Part shown: piece after piece, positions 1 to 8,000 of the stretch
Layout: each line of letters begins with the position of its first letter
Numbering within the stretch: the stretch's first letter is position 1
From: Phycisphaerales bacterium UBA1161
GTDB taxonomy: Bacteria > Planctomycetota > Phycisphaerae > Tepidisphaerales > Tepidisphaeraceae
Assembly (NCBI GenBank): GCA_002311745.1
Contig: DBZL01000041.1
Coordinates: 1-31,167, forward strand
Direction of reading: 5' to 3'
DNA: 31,167 bases
Program-made: the position numbers and the translations under genes
Notes under the pieces: generated by a model
The model's input: the letters and a program-made list of their open reading frames with translations, nothing else
Told to the model about the DNA's origin: nothing
Databases searched by the model: none

Positions 1-11
1 GCAACGGTATC

Positions 12-32
12 AGGGGGACACTCCTGCTTATT
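12..32 (+). repeat. Left inverted repeat flanking the RAYT gene
   Basis: The 21 bases at 12-32 match the reverse complement of 784-804 at 19 of 21 positions, including a perfect 11-base block AGGGGGACACT. The pair brackets the transposase gene at 66-788. RAYT proteins are known to act on REP palindromes or their single-stranded hairpins, so these ends are good candidates for its recognition sites. The outer boundary could extend beyond the window. Confidence 0.7.
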
Positions 33-65
33 GCGAACGGCAACCGCCCATGGTAGGCTGCATCC

Positions 66-788
66 ATGGCTCGGGGCCCAAGACGGTTAGCGGATGACGG
101 TGTCTGCCACGCATTGAATCGCGGCAATTGCCGGATGGACATTTTCGAGAAGCCGGCGGATTTCGCGGCATTCATCAAGCTGTTGGAGGAGGGCCGGCGC
201 CGCTTCGACATGCGCATCCTGGGCTACTGCCTGATGCACAACCACTGGCACCTGGTGCTGTGGCCACGGCGGGGCGGAGATTTGTCGCGGTTCATCGGTT
301 GGGTCAGCACGACGCACGTTCGTCGATGGCGGGAGCATCGCGGCACCAGCGGCCAGGGGCATCTATATCAGGGACGATTCAAAAGTTTCGCGGTGCAAAC
401 GGACGGGCACTTGCTGGCGGTTCTGCGCTACGTGGAGGGCAATCCGCTGCGGGCGAAGATGGTGAAGCGCGCGCAGGATTGGCCCTGGTCGAGCCTGGGC
501 AGTGGTGCGGGGTCGGATGGCGTGAGGTTGCAACTGTCGCCATGGCCGGTGGATCGTCCCACAAACTGGAGTCGTATGGTCAACGAGGCGATGGGGGCCG
601 GCGCCCTGGAGCGACTGCGGACGAGCGTGGTCCGTGGCCGGCCGTTCGGCTCCGACGCGTGGGTGACGCGAACCGTGGCTCGGCTGGGTCTGGAATGGAC
701 GGTGCGCGATCCCTGGCGGCCTCACAAAAAAGCCCCGGTCGGCGTCAGGAAAGTCCCGCCGCCGGGCTCGGCCAAACGGGCCGAATAA
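66..788 (+). CDS. REP-associated tyrosine transposase (RAYT, Y1_Tnp/IS200-like)
   Basis: This 240-residue protein belongs to the Y1 transposase family related to IS200/IS605 TnpA. These enzymes cut and join single-stranded DNA at hairpins through a tyrosine nucleophile. Visible signatures are the HUH-type motif HNHWHLVLW near residues 58-66 (metal-binding H60 and H62), the block GHLYQGRFKS around 99-108, and YVEGNPLRA, which contains the likely catalytic Tyr122. The family usually ends soon after the WPWSS block; here about 95 further residues follow, rich in Arg and Trp. The gene looks intact. Imperfect inverted repeats lie on both sides (12-32 and 784-804), and the right one overlaps the stop codon. 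No strong ribosome binding site is visible, so the start is the most natural ATG rather than a proven one. A role in spreading REP-like sequences is inferred from the family. Confidence 0.9.
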   Translation: MARGPRRLADDGVCHALNRGNCRMDIFEKPADFAAFIKLLEEGRRRFDMRILGYCLMHNHWHLVLWPRRGGDLSRFIGWVSTTHVRRWREHRGTSGQGHLYQGRFKSFAVQTDGHLLAVLRYVEGNPLRAKMVKRAQDWPWSSLGSGAGSDGVRLQLSPWPVDRPTNWSRMVNEAMGAGALERLRTSVVRGRPFGSDAWVTRTVARLGLEWTVRDPWRPHKKAPVGVRKVPPPGSAKRAE

Positions 789-804
789 GTAGCAGTGTCC
801 CCCT
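784..804 (+). repeat. Right inverted repeat flanking the RAYT gene
   Basis: This copy is the inverted partner of 12-32 with 19 of 21 matches. It overlaps the last codon and stop of the transposase gene and runs into the tract CCCCCTTTTTCC (799-810). The same 12-base tract recurs at 9015-9026, so a REP-like family may be present in this genome. Confidence 0.7.
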
Positions 805-827
805 TTTTCCCGCCCCTTTTTTCCCGT

Positions 828-1097
828 TCAATCTTTTCGGTCGGGCGGTGTATTGGAAAGAGTGTACCCTGCGATTGTGCCAAGTAACGCGGACAGCGTC
901 GATGTCTCAAGTTTCGAGACGATGGCCAGGATGAGCAATGTCGGGATGAAGATGATAGTCCCAAGCGCCCGAAGCGTATCCGGCCCAAACCCACGATTGA
1001 GTACATGCAGCCGCCAGAAAAGACAGCCGAGCCCAAAGAACATGGCCAGGCCTGCAACCACGACCGCCAGCACCGGCAACCACCACGGATGGTCCAT
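828..1097 (-). CDS. Small two-helix membrane protein, unknown function
   Basis: An 89-residue protein starts at the ATG read from 1097, with a clear ribosome binding site AAAGGAG a few bases upstream. A longer reading back to 1223 is open but lacks such a site. The sequence begins MDHPWWLP and has a first hydrophobic helix at about residues 6-30, an Arg-containing loop with GFGPDTLRALG, and a second helix at about 46-62. The tail ends in a charged PPDRKD. I recognise no family. It converges on the transposase gene, whose stop lies 40 bases away, and is divergent from the sdhC operon. It is likely an inner-membrane protein of unknown role. Confidence 0.6.
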   Translation of the reverse strand: MDHPWWLPVLAVVVAGLAMFFGLGCLFWRLHVLNRGFGPDTLRALGTIIFIPTLLILAIVSKLETSTLSALLGTIAGYTLSNTPPDRKD

Positions 1098-1191
1098 TTG
1101 GTCACTCCTTTTGCGCCTGAGCGCATGGTGTTCTATGGCCAACAACGCGACGCACGAAATCGACCAAAAATCGAGAACAGATACTTTAGCA

Positions 1192-1210
1192 ATATTTCTC
1201 GAGGAAATAT
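1192..1210. repeat. AT-rich inverted repeat in the divergent intergenic region
   Basis: Arms ATATTTC (1192-1198) and GAAATAT (1204-1210) are perfect reverse complements around a 5-base centre TCGAG. It lies between the small membrane gene and sdhC, in an unusually AT-rich stretch. A dimeric regulator site is possible; no specific regulator can be named. Confidence 0.4.
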
Positions 1211-1253
1211 GATAATAAATCAAACCGACCGACCACCCTTTTTTGCACCTGTT

Positions 1254-1281
1254 TTGCGTCGCACTACCCCACCCCTATAAT
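1254..1281 (+). promoter_or_regulatory. Putative sigma-70 promoter of the sdhC operon
   Basis: A perfect -10 box TATAAT sits at 1276-1281. The -35 candidate TTGCGT at 1254-1259 is weak, with a 16-base spacer. Transcription would begin near 1288, giving a leader of about 27 bases before the GTG start of sdhC at 1315. Confidence 0.5.
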
Positions 1282-1314
1282 CGTTTTTCTCCGATCTCTG
1301 AAAGGACTGCTCAG

Positions 1315-2010
1315 GTGTCTCAGGCGACCGCCTCGGATGTGAAAAATTCCGCCATCGGCGCGGAGCGCTATTTTCTGTGGCGCCGGCTGCATTCCCTCAC
1401 CGGTCTGGTCTTCGGCGGGTACATCGTCGTCCACCTCATCGTCAACGCCACGATGATCCAGGGCACGCATCCGGCCGACATCTATCAGATTCAGGTCGAC
1501 AAGATTCATTCCCTGCCCTTCCTTTGGGCGGTCGAGTGGATCTTCATCTATCTGCCGATCATCTACCACACGCTTTACGGCGGGTGGATCACCGTGACTG
1601 GGCGGCCCAACGTGGGGGCGTATCCGTTCGGCAAAAATTACCTCTACCTGCTCCAGCGGATCAGCGGCGTCATCATCGTCTTTTTCATCCTGTTCCACGT
1701 GTTGGGGATGAAGGGATTGCTTGGCCATCAACTCAGGTTCGTTTCCGAGCAGGCGACGGCCAGCACGGCCCGGCACATCAATTCCAGCATCTGGGTCGCG
1801 TACGGGGTGTATCCCGTCGGCATCATCGCGTCGTGCTTTCACCTGGCCAACGGCTTTTGGGCGGCTGCCATCACCTGGGGCCTGACCATCAGCGCGGCCA
1901 GCCAGCGGCGATGGGGATTCGTCTGTGCCGCTTTGTTTGCCCTGACGCTGGCCTGCGGCTTTCTCGCCCTGGGCGCCGCCATTCACCACGGCGCCATGGT
2001 CGTGCTGTAA
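1315..2010 (+). CDS. sdhC: Succinate dehydrogenase cytochrome b558 subunit (SdhC)
   Basis: This is the heme-carrying membrane anchor of respiratory complex II, which passes electrons from succinate oxidation to quinone. From a GTG at 1315 it is 231 residues, typical for the single-subunit b558 anchor of the Bacillus type. AAAGGA at 1301-1306 lies 8 bases upstream, which favours this start over an upstream TTG at 1243. Five hydrophobic segments are visible. Histidines at about 26, 85, 128 and 176 lie in the contexts RLHSLTG, YHTLYGG, LFHVLGM and CFHLANG, the pattern expected for two b-type hemes. The flavoprotein gene follows two genes later in the same operon. The iron-sulfur subunit gene sdhB is not adjacent, which is unusual. 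Confidence 0.92.
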   Translation: MSQATASDVKNSAIGAERYFLWRRLHSLTGLVFGGYIVVHLIVNATMIQGTHPADIYQIQVDKIHSLPFLWAVEWIFIYLPIIYHTLYGGWITVTGRPNVGAYPFGKNYLYLLQRISGVIIVFFILFHVLGMKGLLGHQLRFVSEQATASTARHINSSIWVAYGVYPVGIIASCFHLANGFWAAAITWGLTISAASQRRWGFVCAALFALTLACGFLALGAAIHHGAMVVL

Positions 2011-2020
2011 AGAGAGCATC

Positions 2021-2509
2021 ATGGATCGCGCCATCATCGACCAGTACGAGCAAGGCGGACAAAAGCTGCGCGACGCCGTCCGCGGGCTTTCGCAGGTGGA
2101 CCTCCTGTGGGTCCCGCCCCCGGACGCCGACGTCGGCCGATGGTCGATACAGCAGATCGTGCTGCACCTGATGGATGCCGATCTGATCTGGACCGCGCGA
2201 ATGAAGTGCATCATTGCCGAGGACGATCCGCTGATCGTCGGCTACGATGAAAGCAAGTTCGCCGCCGAGTTGTTCTACGATCAGCAGGATGCGGACAGCG
2301 CGATCCGCATCTTCGATCTGAACCGGCGGCAGTTCGCGGGTGTTTTGCGGAAACTGCCCGACTCGGCGTTTTCGCGGGCGGGCCGGCACAACGAACGCGG
2401 CGCCGTCACGCTCGGTCAGAGCGTCCATTGGATGGTCGAGCACGTCGAGCACCACCTGGGATTCGTCCGCCGCAAGCGGGAAAGACTCGGAAAACCGCTC
2501 AAGGATTAG
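2021..2509 (+). CDS. DinB/YfiT-like metal-binding four-helix protein
   Basis: This 162-residue protein fits the DinB superfamily, a four-helix bundle that binds a divalent metal through three histidines. Members include bacillithiol or mycothiol-dependent transferases and many uncharacterised proteins. The first ligand is probably H49 in QQIVLHLMDAD, and the HxxxH pair is H141 and H145 in VEHVEHHLG. The length is normal for the family. The gene starts 10 bases after sdhC and its stop is 2 bases before the sdhA start, so all three are probably co-transcribed and translationally coupled. Its place between two complex II genes is odd. A thiol-linked or protective role near the flavoprotein would be speculation. 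The substrate cannot be read from the sequence. Confidence 0.85.
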   Translation: MDRAIIDQYEQGGQKLRDAVRGLSQVDLLWVPPPDADVGRWSIQQIVLHLMDADLIWTARMKCIIAEDDPLIVGYDESKFAAELFYDQQDADSAIRIFDLNRRQFAGVLRKLPDSAFSRAGRHNERGAVTLGQSVHWMVEHVEHHLGFVRRKRERLGKPLKD

Positions 2510-2511
2510 TC

Positions 2512-4440
2512 ATGGCAGCCTCGGGCAAACGCGTCATTGTGGTCGGCGGCGGGCTGGCGGGGCTGGCGTGCACCGTCAAGCTGGTGGAGGAAGAGCTGGA
2601 CGTCGATCTGTTCTCGATGGTGCCGGTCAAGCGCAGCCACAGCGTCTGCGCCCAGGGCGGGATCAACGCCTGCAACGACATCGCCCGCCAGCAGGGCTAC
2701 AGCGAGTGGATGCATTTCGACGAGACGATTCTGGGCGGCGATTTTTTGGCCGACCAGCCGCCGGTGCTGGAGATGTGCAACTGGGCCCCGCGGATCATCG
2801 ATCTGCTGGACCGCATGGGCGTTCCCTTCAACCGCACGCCCGAGGGCCAGCGGGCGTTGCGCCTATTCGGCGGGTCGCTCTTCAAACGCACGTTTTTTGC
2901 CGGCGCCACCACGGGCCAGCAGCTTCTGTACGCTCTGGACGAGCAGACGCGCCGCGGCGAGGCCGAGGGGCTGGTCCACAAATACGAATTCTGGGAATTC
3001 CTTTTTCCCGTGGTGGACGAAGGGCGCTGCGTCGGCATCGTCGCCCAGGACATGCGCACGATGCAGATTCGCGCTTTCCGCGGCGACGCGGTGGTGATCG
3101 CCACGGGCGGCTGCGGGGTGCTTTTCGGCCGATCGACGATGTCCGTGATCTGCACCGGCTCGGCCGCGTCGCGCTGCTACCAGGCGGGGGCGAGGTACGG
3201 CAATCCCGAGTTCATCCAGGTTCATCCCACGGCCATTCCCGGCGAGGACAAATGCCGGCTGATCAGCGAATCCGCCCGCGGCGAGGGGGCGCGCATCTGG
3301 GTCCCCCGGCGGCCCGGCGACGCGCGGCATCCCAACAACATCCCCGAATCCGAACGGTTCTATTTCCTGGAAGAGCGCTATCCCAAGTACGGCAACCTCG
3401 TGCCGCGCGACATCGCCACGCGCGAAATCTTCCAGGTGTGCACCGAGCTGAAACTGGGCATCGGCGGCGCCAACATGGTCTACCTGGACCTGGGCGACAC
3501 GGTCAAGCGGATCGGCCGGGCGGCGGTGCTGGCCAAGCTGGAAGGGATTCTGGAAATCTACGAAAAGTTCGTCGGCGTCGATCCGCTGACCGAGCCGATG
3601 AAAATCTTCCCCGCGGTGCACTATTCCATGGGGGGATTGTGGGTGGGGTTCAAGAAGGACGAGAAGACGGGCGGGCTGAAGTTCGGCGAGGCGGCCAACA
3701 TGATGTGCTCCCTCCCCGGCCTCTACGCCACGGGCGAAGTCTCCTTCGCCTATCACGGCGCCAATCGCCTGGGCGCCAATTCCCTTTTGAGCTGCATTTT
3801 CGACGGCCTTTTCGGCGGCACGTGCGTGAAGAATTACTGCACGGACGTCGCCCCGGTGGCCGCGGCGGATGTGCCCCAAGGCGTCTACGACGCCGCCGTC
3901 AAACGCGAAACCGATCGGCAAGACTGGCTGGTCGGCAACCAGGGGGACGAGAACCCGTACCTGCTTTGGCAGGAAATCGGCCGGTGGATGACCGACAACT
4001 GCACCGTCGTGCGTCACAACGACCGCTTGCAGCAGACGCTGGATCGCTGCCAGCAGTGGAAGGAGCGTTACCAGCGCATCAAGCTTTCGGACACGGGGAT
4101 GTGGACCAATCAGAACCTGAGTTTCGCGCGGGCCGTGCGCGACATGATCGTTTTGGCCGAGGCGATTCTCAAAGGGGCCCTGGCCCGCGACGAATCGCGC
4201 GGCGCTCATTACAAGCCCGCCTTCGCCAGGCGGGATGACGAGCAATTCCTCAAAGCGACCCTTGCCGAGTACGACGCCGCGGCGGACGCCGCCCAGATCA
4301 GCTTTGGCCCGGTGGACACCAGTCTGATTCCGCCGCGTGCCCGCGAGTACGGCAAGAAATCCGAGGCCGGGGCCGCGGCGGTCAAATCGGAGAAGCCGGC
4401 GGCGGCGGTTGCGACGGACGCCGCGGCGGTCTCGCCGTGA
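2512..4440 (+). CDS. sdhA: Succinate dehydrogenase flavoprotein subunit (SdhA)
   Basis: SdhA oxidises succinate to fumarate with a covalently bound FAD on the cytoplasmic face of complex II. The ATG at 2512 gives 642 residues; an in-frame start at 2428 lies inside the preceding gene and is unlikely. The dinucleotide-binding motif GGGLAGLA is at about residues 12-19. RSHSVCAQGG follows, with H43 the expected flavin attachment site. Further blocks are the HPTAIPG segment, SARGEGARIWVP, HYSMGG and YATGEVSFAYHGANRLGANS, all typical of this family. After the normal end at FGPVDTSLIPPRAREY there is an extra tail of roughly 25 residues rich in Ala, Lys and Pro. No sdhB follows: the next gene overlaps the stop by four bases and encodes a glycosyltransferase. 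Catalytic function is confident; where sdhB lies is unknown. Confidence 0.95.
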   Translation: MAASGKRVIVVGGGLAGLACTVKLVEEELDVDLFSMVPVKRSHSVCAQGGINACNDIARQQGYSEWMHFDETILGGDFLADQPPVLEMCNWAPRIIDLLDRMGVPFNRTPEGQRALRLFGGSLFKRTFFAGATTGQQLLYALDEQTRRGEAEGLVHKYEFWEFLFPVVDEGRCVGIVAQDMRTMQIRAFRGDAVVIATGGCGVLFGRSTMSVICTGSAASRCYQAGARYGNPEFIQVHPTAIPGEDKCRLISESARGEGARIWVPRRPGDARHPNNIPESERFYFLEERYPKYGNLVPRDIATREIFQVCTELKLGIGGANMVYLDLGDTVKRIGRAAVLAKLEGILEIYEKFVGVDPLTEPMKIFPAVHYSMGGLWVGFKKDEKTGGLKFGEAANMMCSLPGLYATGEVSFAYHGANRLGANSLLSCIFDGLFGGTCVKNYCTDVAPVAAADVPQGVYDAAVKRETDRQDWLVGNQGDENPYLLWQEIGRWMTDNCTVVRHNDRLQQTLDRCQQWKERYQRIKLSDTGMWTNQNLSFARAVRDMIVLAEAILKGALARDESRGAHYKPAFARRDDEQFLKATLAEYDAAADAAQISFGPVDTSLIPPRAREYGKKSEAGAAAVKSEKPAAAVATDAAAVSP

Positions 4441-6005
4441 GCAATCAGAGGCGCCGTTGGCTTGCGTGGGTCGTCGTGGCGGGATTGCTGGGCCTCGGCG
4501 CGTTCCTGCGATTTCATCAAATCAAACAGCAAAGCCAATGGCCGGATGAATTCTGGTCCGTCTATCTCTCCACGGGCCGCGGCGGCGAGATTTTCCATCT
4601 GCCCACCGGCAAGCTGCTCGATCCGCCGCCCAAGGCGATGCTCGAGGGCGCCCCCGCCTGGCCGCACATCTGGACTTCCATGGTCAACGCGGTTCATCCG
4701 CCGGTGTATCACATCGTTCTGCGCTGGTGGATGGACGTGGCCGGCGAAAGCGACACGGCGACGCGAGGGCTTTCGGCGCTGCTTTCCCTGGCCGGCGTGG
4801 TGATCCTTTTCGACGCCGTGCGCCGAAGCGTCGGCATGGGCGCCGGCCTGGCGGCCGCGGCCATGATGACCCTGGCCGTCAGCCAGATCGATCTCAGCCA
4901 GCAGACTCGCAGTTACACCCTTCTGGCCCTTTGGGGATTGATCGCCTGCCATGCGATGGTGCGCATCGAGATCGACGGCGCCCGACTTTCGAGCCTGATC
5001 GAGCTGGTCATCGCCGTCTTTGCCGCGCTGCTCACCCATTACCTGGCGGGTGGGGCTTTGGTGGGTCTGGGAATTTACGCCCTGATCCGTCTGCGCGGCC
5101 CGGATCGCCGCAAGACGGTTGGGGCCATGGTGCTGGCCGCTCTGCTGGCCGCCGGGGCGTGGGGTCCGTGGCTTTGGCGGCAGCGGCCGCTGCTGAGCTC
5201 CGATTACAGTTGGATGATGGAAGACCAAGCCGGCCGCGATCTGCCCCTGCAAAGAGCCCTGAGCGTTCCAGCCCTGCATTTATACGGTCATTGCAGCACC
5301 CTGGCCGCCGTGGCCGTGGCCATCGTCGTCTACCTTCTGCCCATCCTGCTGATTCGCCAAAGTCCCCAGCGTCTTCTGTGGTGGCTGTTGACCGTAGGCA
5401 TGGTCGCATCCACAGCCGTGCGCGATGCGACGGCGCACACGCTGCTCAATGCGTTTCCGCGGTACACGTTCATTGCCGCGCCGGCGATCTGCGCGCTGGC
5501 TGCCCTGCCTCTGCCTTTTCAAAGCTGGCGCGGTTGGCGCCGATGGCTGCTTAGCGCTGCGATGGTCCTCAGCGTGGCCGTGGCCGCCGCCATGCGCGTG
5601 CAGGAAGGCCCGCCGGACTACGGAGATTGGCGCGGCTTTTGCCGCCAGATCGACCGGCTGGCCGGTGAGCGCGACCCCATCATCTTTTCGCCCAACCCCT
5701 ATTGGGGTTCGCCGGCGTTCTGGTATCTGGCCCTGGCCCACTACGTGCCCGATTCGCGCCGGCCCATCATGATGCTCGACATGCCCGCCGAAGCGGCGGC
5801 TCTGCGGCAACTGGCTGGATACCGGCAGATTTGGCTCATCGGCGCCATTGGCCTGCCGCCGTCCCACTGGCTGCCCGGATGGACGCCGCAGGGCATCGTC
5901 GTCGGCGCGGCACAGGTGGGCTATTTGCAGAGGATGGTCCCCGCGACTTCGGCCCCTATTTCGCCGGCACCGTCGCCTCCAGCGACCCAATCACGCGCAC
6001 CATGA
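4437..6005 (+). CDS. GT39-like polytopic membrane glycosyltransferase
   Basis: A 522-residue integral membrane protein of the GT-C fold, closest in layout to the GT39 (PMT/ArnT-like) group, which transfers sugars from polyprenyl-phosphate donors to proteins or lipids outside the inner membrane. After the first helix (about residues 8-24) comes QQSQWPDEFWSVYLS, where the Asp-Glu pair in the first periplasmic loop is the usual catalytic site. A VHPPVYH motif follows, resembling the HPP loop of this group, and then about ten hydrophobic segments. The C-terminal tail is rich in Pro, Ala and Ser. The GTG start overlaps the sdhA stop (GTGA), so it is translationally coupled to sdhA although the functions look unrelated. 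Its last 50 bases overlap the convergent lipoprotein gene. Acceptor and sugar are unknown. Confidence 0.8.
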   Translation: MSNQRRRWLAWVVVAGLLGLGAFLRFHQIKQQSQWPDEFWSVYLSTGRGGEIFHLPTGKLLDPPPKAMLEGAPAWPHIWTSMVNAVHPPVYHIVLRWWMDVAGESDTATRGLSALLSLAGVVILFDAVRRSVGMGAGLAAAAMMTLAVSQIDLSQQTRSYTLLALWGLIACHAMVRIEIDGARLSSLIELVIAVFAALLTHYLAGGALVGLGIYALIRLRGPDRRKTVGAMVLAALLAAGAWGPWLWRQRPLLSSDYSWMMEDQAGRDLPLQRALSVPALHLYGHCSTLAAVAVAIVVYLLPILLIRQSPQRLLWWLLTVGMVASTAVRDATAHTLLNAFPRYTFIAAPAICALAALPLPFQSWRGWRRWLLSAAMVLSVAVAAAMRVQEGPPDYGDWRGFCRQIDRLAGERDPIIFSPNPYWGSPAFWYLALAHYVPDSRRPIMMLDMPAEAAALRQLAGYRQIWLIGAIGLPPSHWLPGWTPQGIVVGAAQVGYLQRMVPATSAPISPAPSPPATQSRAP

Positions 6006-6555
6006 CCGGCGCGGTGTTTCGCGACGTTTGGTCCATCGGATACATCCAGAACGTTCCCTGCAAAACCACCCGCACGCGGGGGGCTTGGCCGCTGAAACGC
6101 ACCGTTAGGTCCATCGGCTGAAGCAGTTTCTGCTTGCGGTTCAGAAAAATGCCGTAGGGCGTGTCCCGCCTCTGGCTGCTGGGCGAGCGGGTCGTCCAGA
6201 CCGCCTGGTCGATCTCGGCCGGATCGGAAACGTCCGGCAGCACCATGTCAAAATCGTACGAGTTGACCGTCTCCTTGCCGGATAGAACCCCCGATGGATC
6301 GTCGCTGTACAGCCGGGCGATGACTTGCCCATCCGACTTGGTCAGGCGCAGCATCGCCCGAGGGAAAAACTCCTCTTGCTGATCGATGACCAGCATCGAC
6401 CCCGCCGGTTGGGTTGCCGGCCCGGCCGCCACGGATGGCGCGGTCGCCGGAGCGGCGGCTTGGGCGCTGGGCGCGCTTTGCCCCCGACCACAGCCTGCCA
6501 GGCTGATGCCGCAGCAGCCCAACCACAGAATCCTCCACCACACCGCTCGGCTCAC
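5956..6555 (-). CDS. Predicted lipoprotein, unknown function
   Basis: This 199-residue protein has a short basic start (MSRAVWWR), a hydrophobic stretch and a lipobox SLAGC, with Cys22 the likely lipidation site. An Ala/Pro/Thr-rich linker follows at about residues 27-52, then a compact domain with DMVLPDVSDP, TPYGIFLNRKQ and a final beta-rich part, LRVVLQGTFWMYP-like in character. I recognise no family. It reads from a GTG at 6555. A TATAAT box on the minus strand lies only about 8 bases upstream, so the transcript may be nearly leaderless. Its 3' end overlaps the convergent glycosyltransferase gene by 50 bases. It is probably anchored in a membrane facing the periplasm. Confidence 0.7.
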   Translation of the reverse strand: MSRAVWWRILWLGCCGISLAGCGRGQSAPSAQAAAPATAPSVAAGPATQPAGSMLVIDQQEEFFPRAMLRLTKSDGQVIARLYSDDPSGVLSGKETVNSYDFDMVLPDVSDPAEIDQAVWTTRSPSSQRRDTPYGIFLNRKQKLLQPMDLTVRFSGQAPRVRVVLQGTFWMYPMDQTSRNTAPVMVRVIGSLEATVPAK

Positions 6556-6562
6556 GTCGGAT

Positions 6563-6570
6563 ATTATACT
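6563..6570. promoter_or_regulatory. Overlapping divergent -10 boxes
   Basis: Between the two divergent starts at 6555 and 6588 there are only 32 bases. ATTATA at 6563-6568 reads TATAAT on the minus strand, and TATACT is present on the plus strand at 6565-6570. No good -35 box is evident for either, and any would have to lie inside the opposite gene. The arrangement suggests mutually exclusive or coupled promoter firing. Confidence 0.4.
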
Positions 6571-6587
6571 GCAATTCGAGACGATTC

Positions 6588-7289
6588 ATGGCCACTTTTC
6601 TGCCTGCCGAAACCGACCTTTTGTGCGAGCGCTGCGGCTACATCCTCAACGGCCTGCCGCCCGGCGGCAATTGCCCCGAATGCGGCACGCCCATCGAGCA
6701 AAGCACGACCGGGCGCATCCTACCTCTTTGGGAACAGCGCGACACCGGCCGCTCCGATTTCGTGAGATTCGTCGTGACCTCGAGGCAGATCATCTTTCAC
6801 CCCGGTCGATTTTTCCGGACCACGACCTCTCGCGGCGACCTCGCGCCCGCCCAGCAATTTGCACGCTTCCACTGGTTCATCGCCGCCCTTCTATTCGCCA
6901 GCGCCGCATGGATTCACTGGAAGATCGTGTTCCGATTCGGCATTGATCCGCCCCGCGCCAAGCTCCTGGCGCCTCTGTTCATCGGCGCCTTTGGGGCGAT
7001 CCTCTTCACCACGCACCTTGCGGCACGCCTGACGGCGTGGGAAGCGGCGTATCGCGGCTACCGCCTGCCCCATCCGGTGGTGCTGCGGGCCATGTATTAC
7101 CATGCCGCTCACTGTTTCCCCGTGGCCTTGCTGGTGTTCCTGACCATCGGCGGTTACGCCCTGCGGCTGATTCCCTGCCCCATCCTGGCGTATCTCGCCA
7201 TCCTGGGCGCCCAGGTCGTCGGCTTCGCCCTGTATTTGTTCGCCACCTACTGGATTGCCATGCGCAATCTGATGTACGCTAACCGCTGA
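6588..7289 (+). CDS. Zinc-ribbon multi-pass membrane protein
   Basis: A 233-residue protein with an N-terminal zinc ribbon (C13, C16, C29, C32 in CERCGY and CPECG), a soluble linker to about residue 90, and four hydrophobic segments at about 92-110, 122-142, 176-196 and 198-220. This cytoplasmic zinc-ribbon plus membrane layout is common in uncharacterised planctomycete proteins. No catalytic motif is visible. It starts the gene set that continues with the TVP38-like protein 3 bases after its stop and then the deacetylase-like gene, so the three are likely one operon. A regulatory or scaffold role at the membrane is a guess. Confidence 0.7.
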   Translation: MATFLPAETDLLCERCGYILNGLPPGGNCPECGTPIEQSTTGRILPLWEQRDTGRSDFVRFVVTSRQIIFHPGRFFRTTTSRGDLAPAQQFARFHWFIAALLFASAAWIHWKIVFRFGIDPPRAKLLAPLFIGAFGAILFTTHLAARLTAWEAAYRGYRLPHPVVLRAMYYHAAHCFPVALLVFLTIGGYALRLIPCPILAYLAILGAQVVGFALYLFATYWIAMRNLMYANR

Positions 7290-7292
7290 CCG

Positions 7293-8000
7293 ATGACCAA
7301 AATCGCGACGCTTCGCTTGATCCTTGCGCTGCTGCTGGCTGCGGCCATCGCCGCCGCCGCCGTCTGGCTCTTCGGCACCCAGGAGGGCAACCAGTATCTC
7401 GATCCGAAAAATCTGCACCACCTCGGGAGACGCTTTCACGATTGGGTGCAGGGCCATCCGCTGTCGGCGCCGGCTGCGTTCGTCGCCCTGTACATCCTGC
7501 TGGGAATCCTGGCCCTGCCCGTCTGGTGGGTGCAGATCATCGCCGGCCGCGGCTTTGGATTGTGGATCGCCCTGGCCTTGACCCAGCTCGCCGCGACGAT
7601 GGCCGCCGCCTTGACCGTCGCCATCTCGCGCTCCCTGGTGGGCAACTGGCTGCGCGCGGAATTGGCCTCGCGCCGCGCCCGCCTCATGGAACTGGACCAA
7701 AAGCTCGGCCACAACGGGCTCCTGGTCGTGATGGCCGTGCGACTGGTGCACGTCATGCCCTTCAGCTTGAGCAATTACGCCTTTGGCTTGACGCAAATCC
7801 GCCCGCGCCAGGCCGCCCTGGGCACCCTGCTGGGCAACGTCCCCACCGCCGCTTTCTACATCAGCATCGGCGCCGGAGTGCACCCGTGGCGCAATTGGCG
7901 ATTCATCCTCGCCCTGGCCGTCGTGAATATGATCCTGTTAATTCCCCTGGCCCTGCGATATTACAGGCCGCAGTGGTTCAAGAAACTCGGCATTGAATGA
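7293..8000 (+). CDS. TVP38/TMEM64 (DedA-like, VTT domain) membrane protein
   Basis: A 235-residue protein with an N-terminal helix at about residues 8-27 and a VTT domain at about 65-200. The diagnostic region is RLVHVMPFSLSNYAFGLTQ, followed by GTLLGNVPTAAFYISIGAG, matching the Arg/Pro/Asn/Gly pattern of this family. DedA/VTT proteins are implicated in lipid transport or scrambling across the membrane, and some recycle undecaprenyl phosphate. The family assignment is firm, but the lipid is not. The last four bases (ATGA) overlap the start of the deacetylase-like gene, which implies translational coupling. Confidence 0.88.
   Translation: MTKIATLRLILALLLAAAIAAAAVWLFGTQEGNQYLDPKNLHHLGRRFHDWVQGHPLSAPAAFVALYILLGILALPVWWVQIIAGRGFGLWIALALTQLAATMAAALTVAISRSLVGNWLRAELASRRARLMELDQKLGHNGLLVVMAVRLVHVMPFSLSNYAFGLTQIRPRQAALGTLLGNVPTAAFYISIGAGVHPWRNWRFILALAVVNMILLIPLALRYYRPQWFKKLGIE

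Noticed and set aside
1243..1314. Upstream TTG start for sdhC
   Set aside because: It would place the start upstream of the TATAAT box at 1276 and has no ribosome binding site; GTG 1315 has AAAGGA at proper distance.
2340..4238. A 632-codon plus-strand frame overlapping sdhA
   Set aside because: It is an Arg/Pro/Gly-rich shadow of sdhA with no motifs; the sdhA frame carries FAD and active-site signatures.
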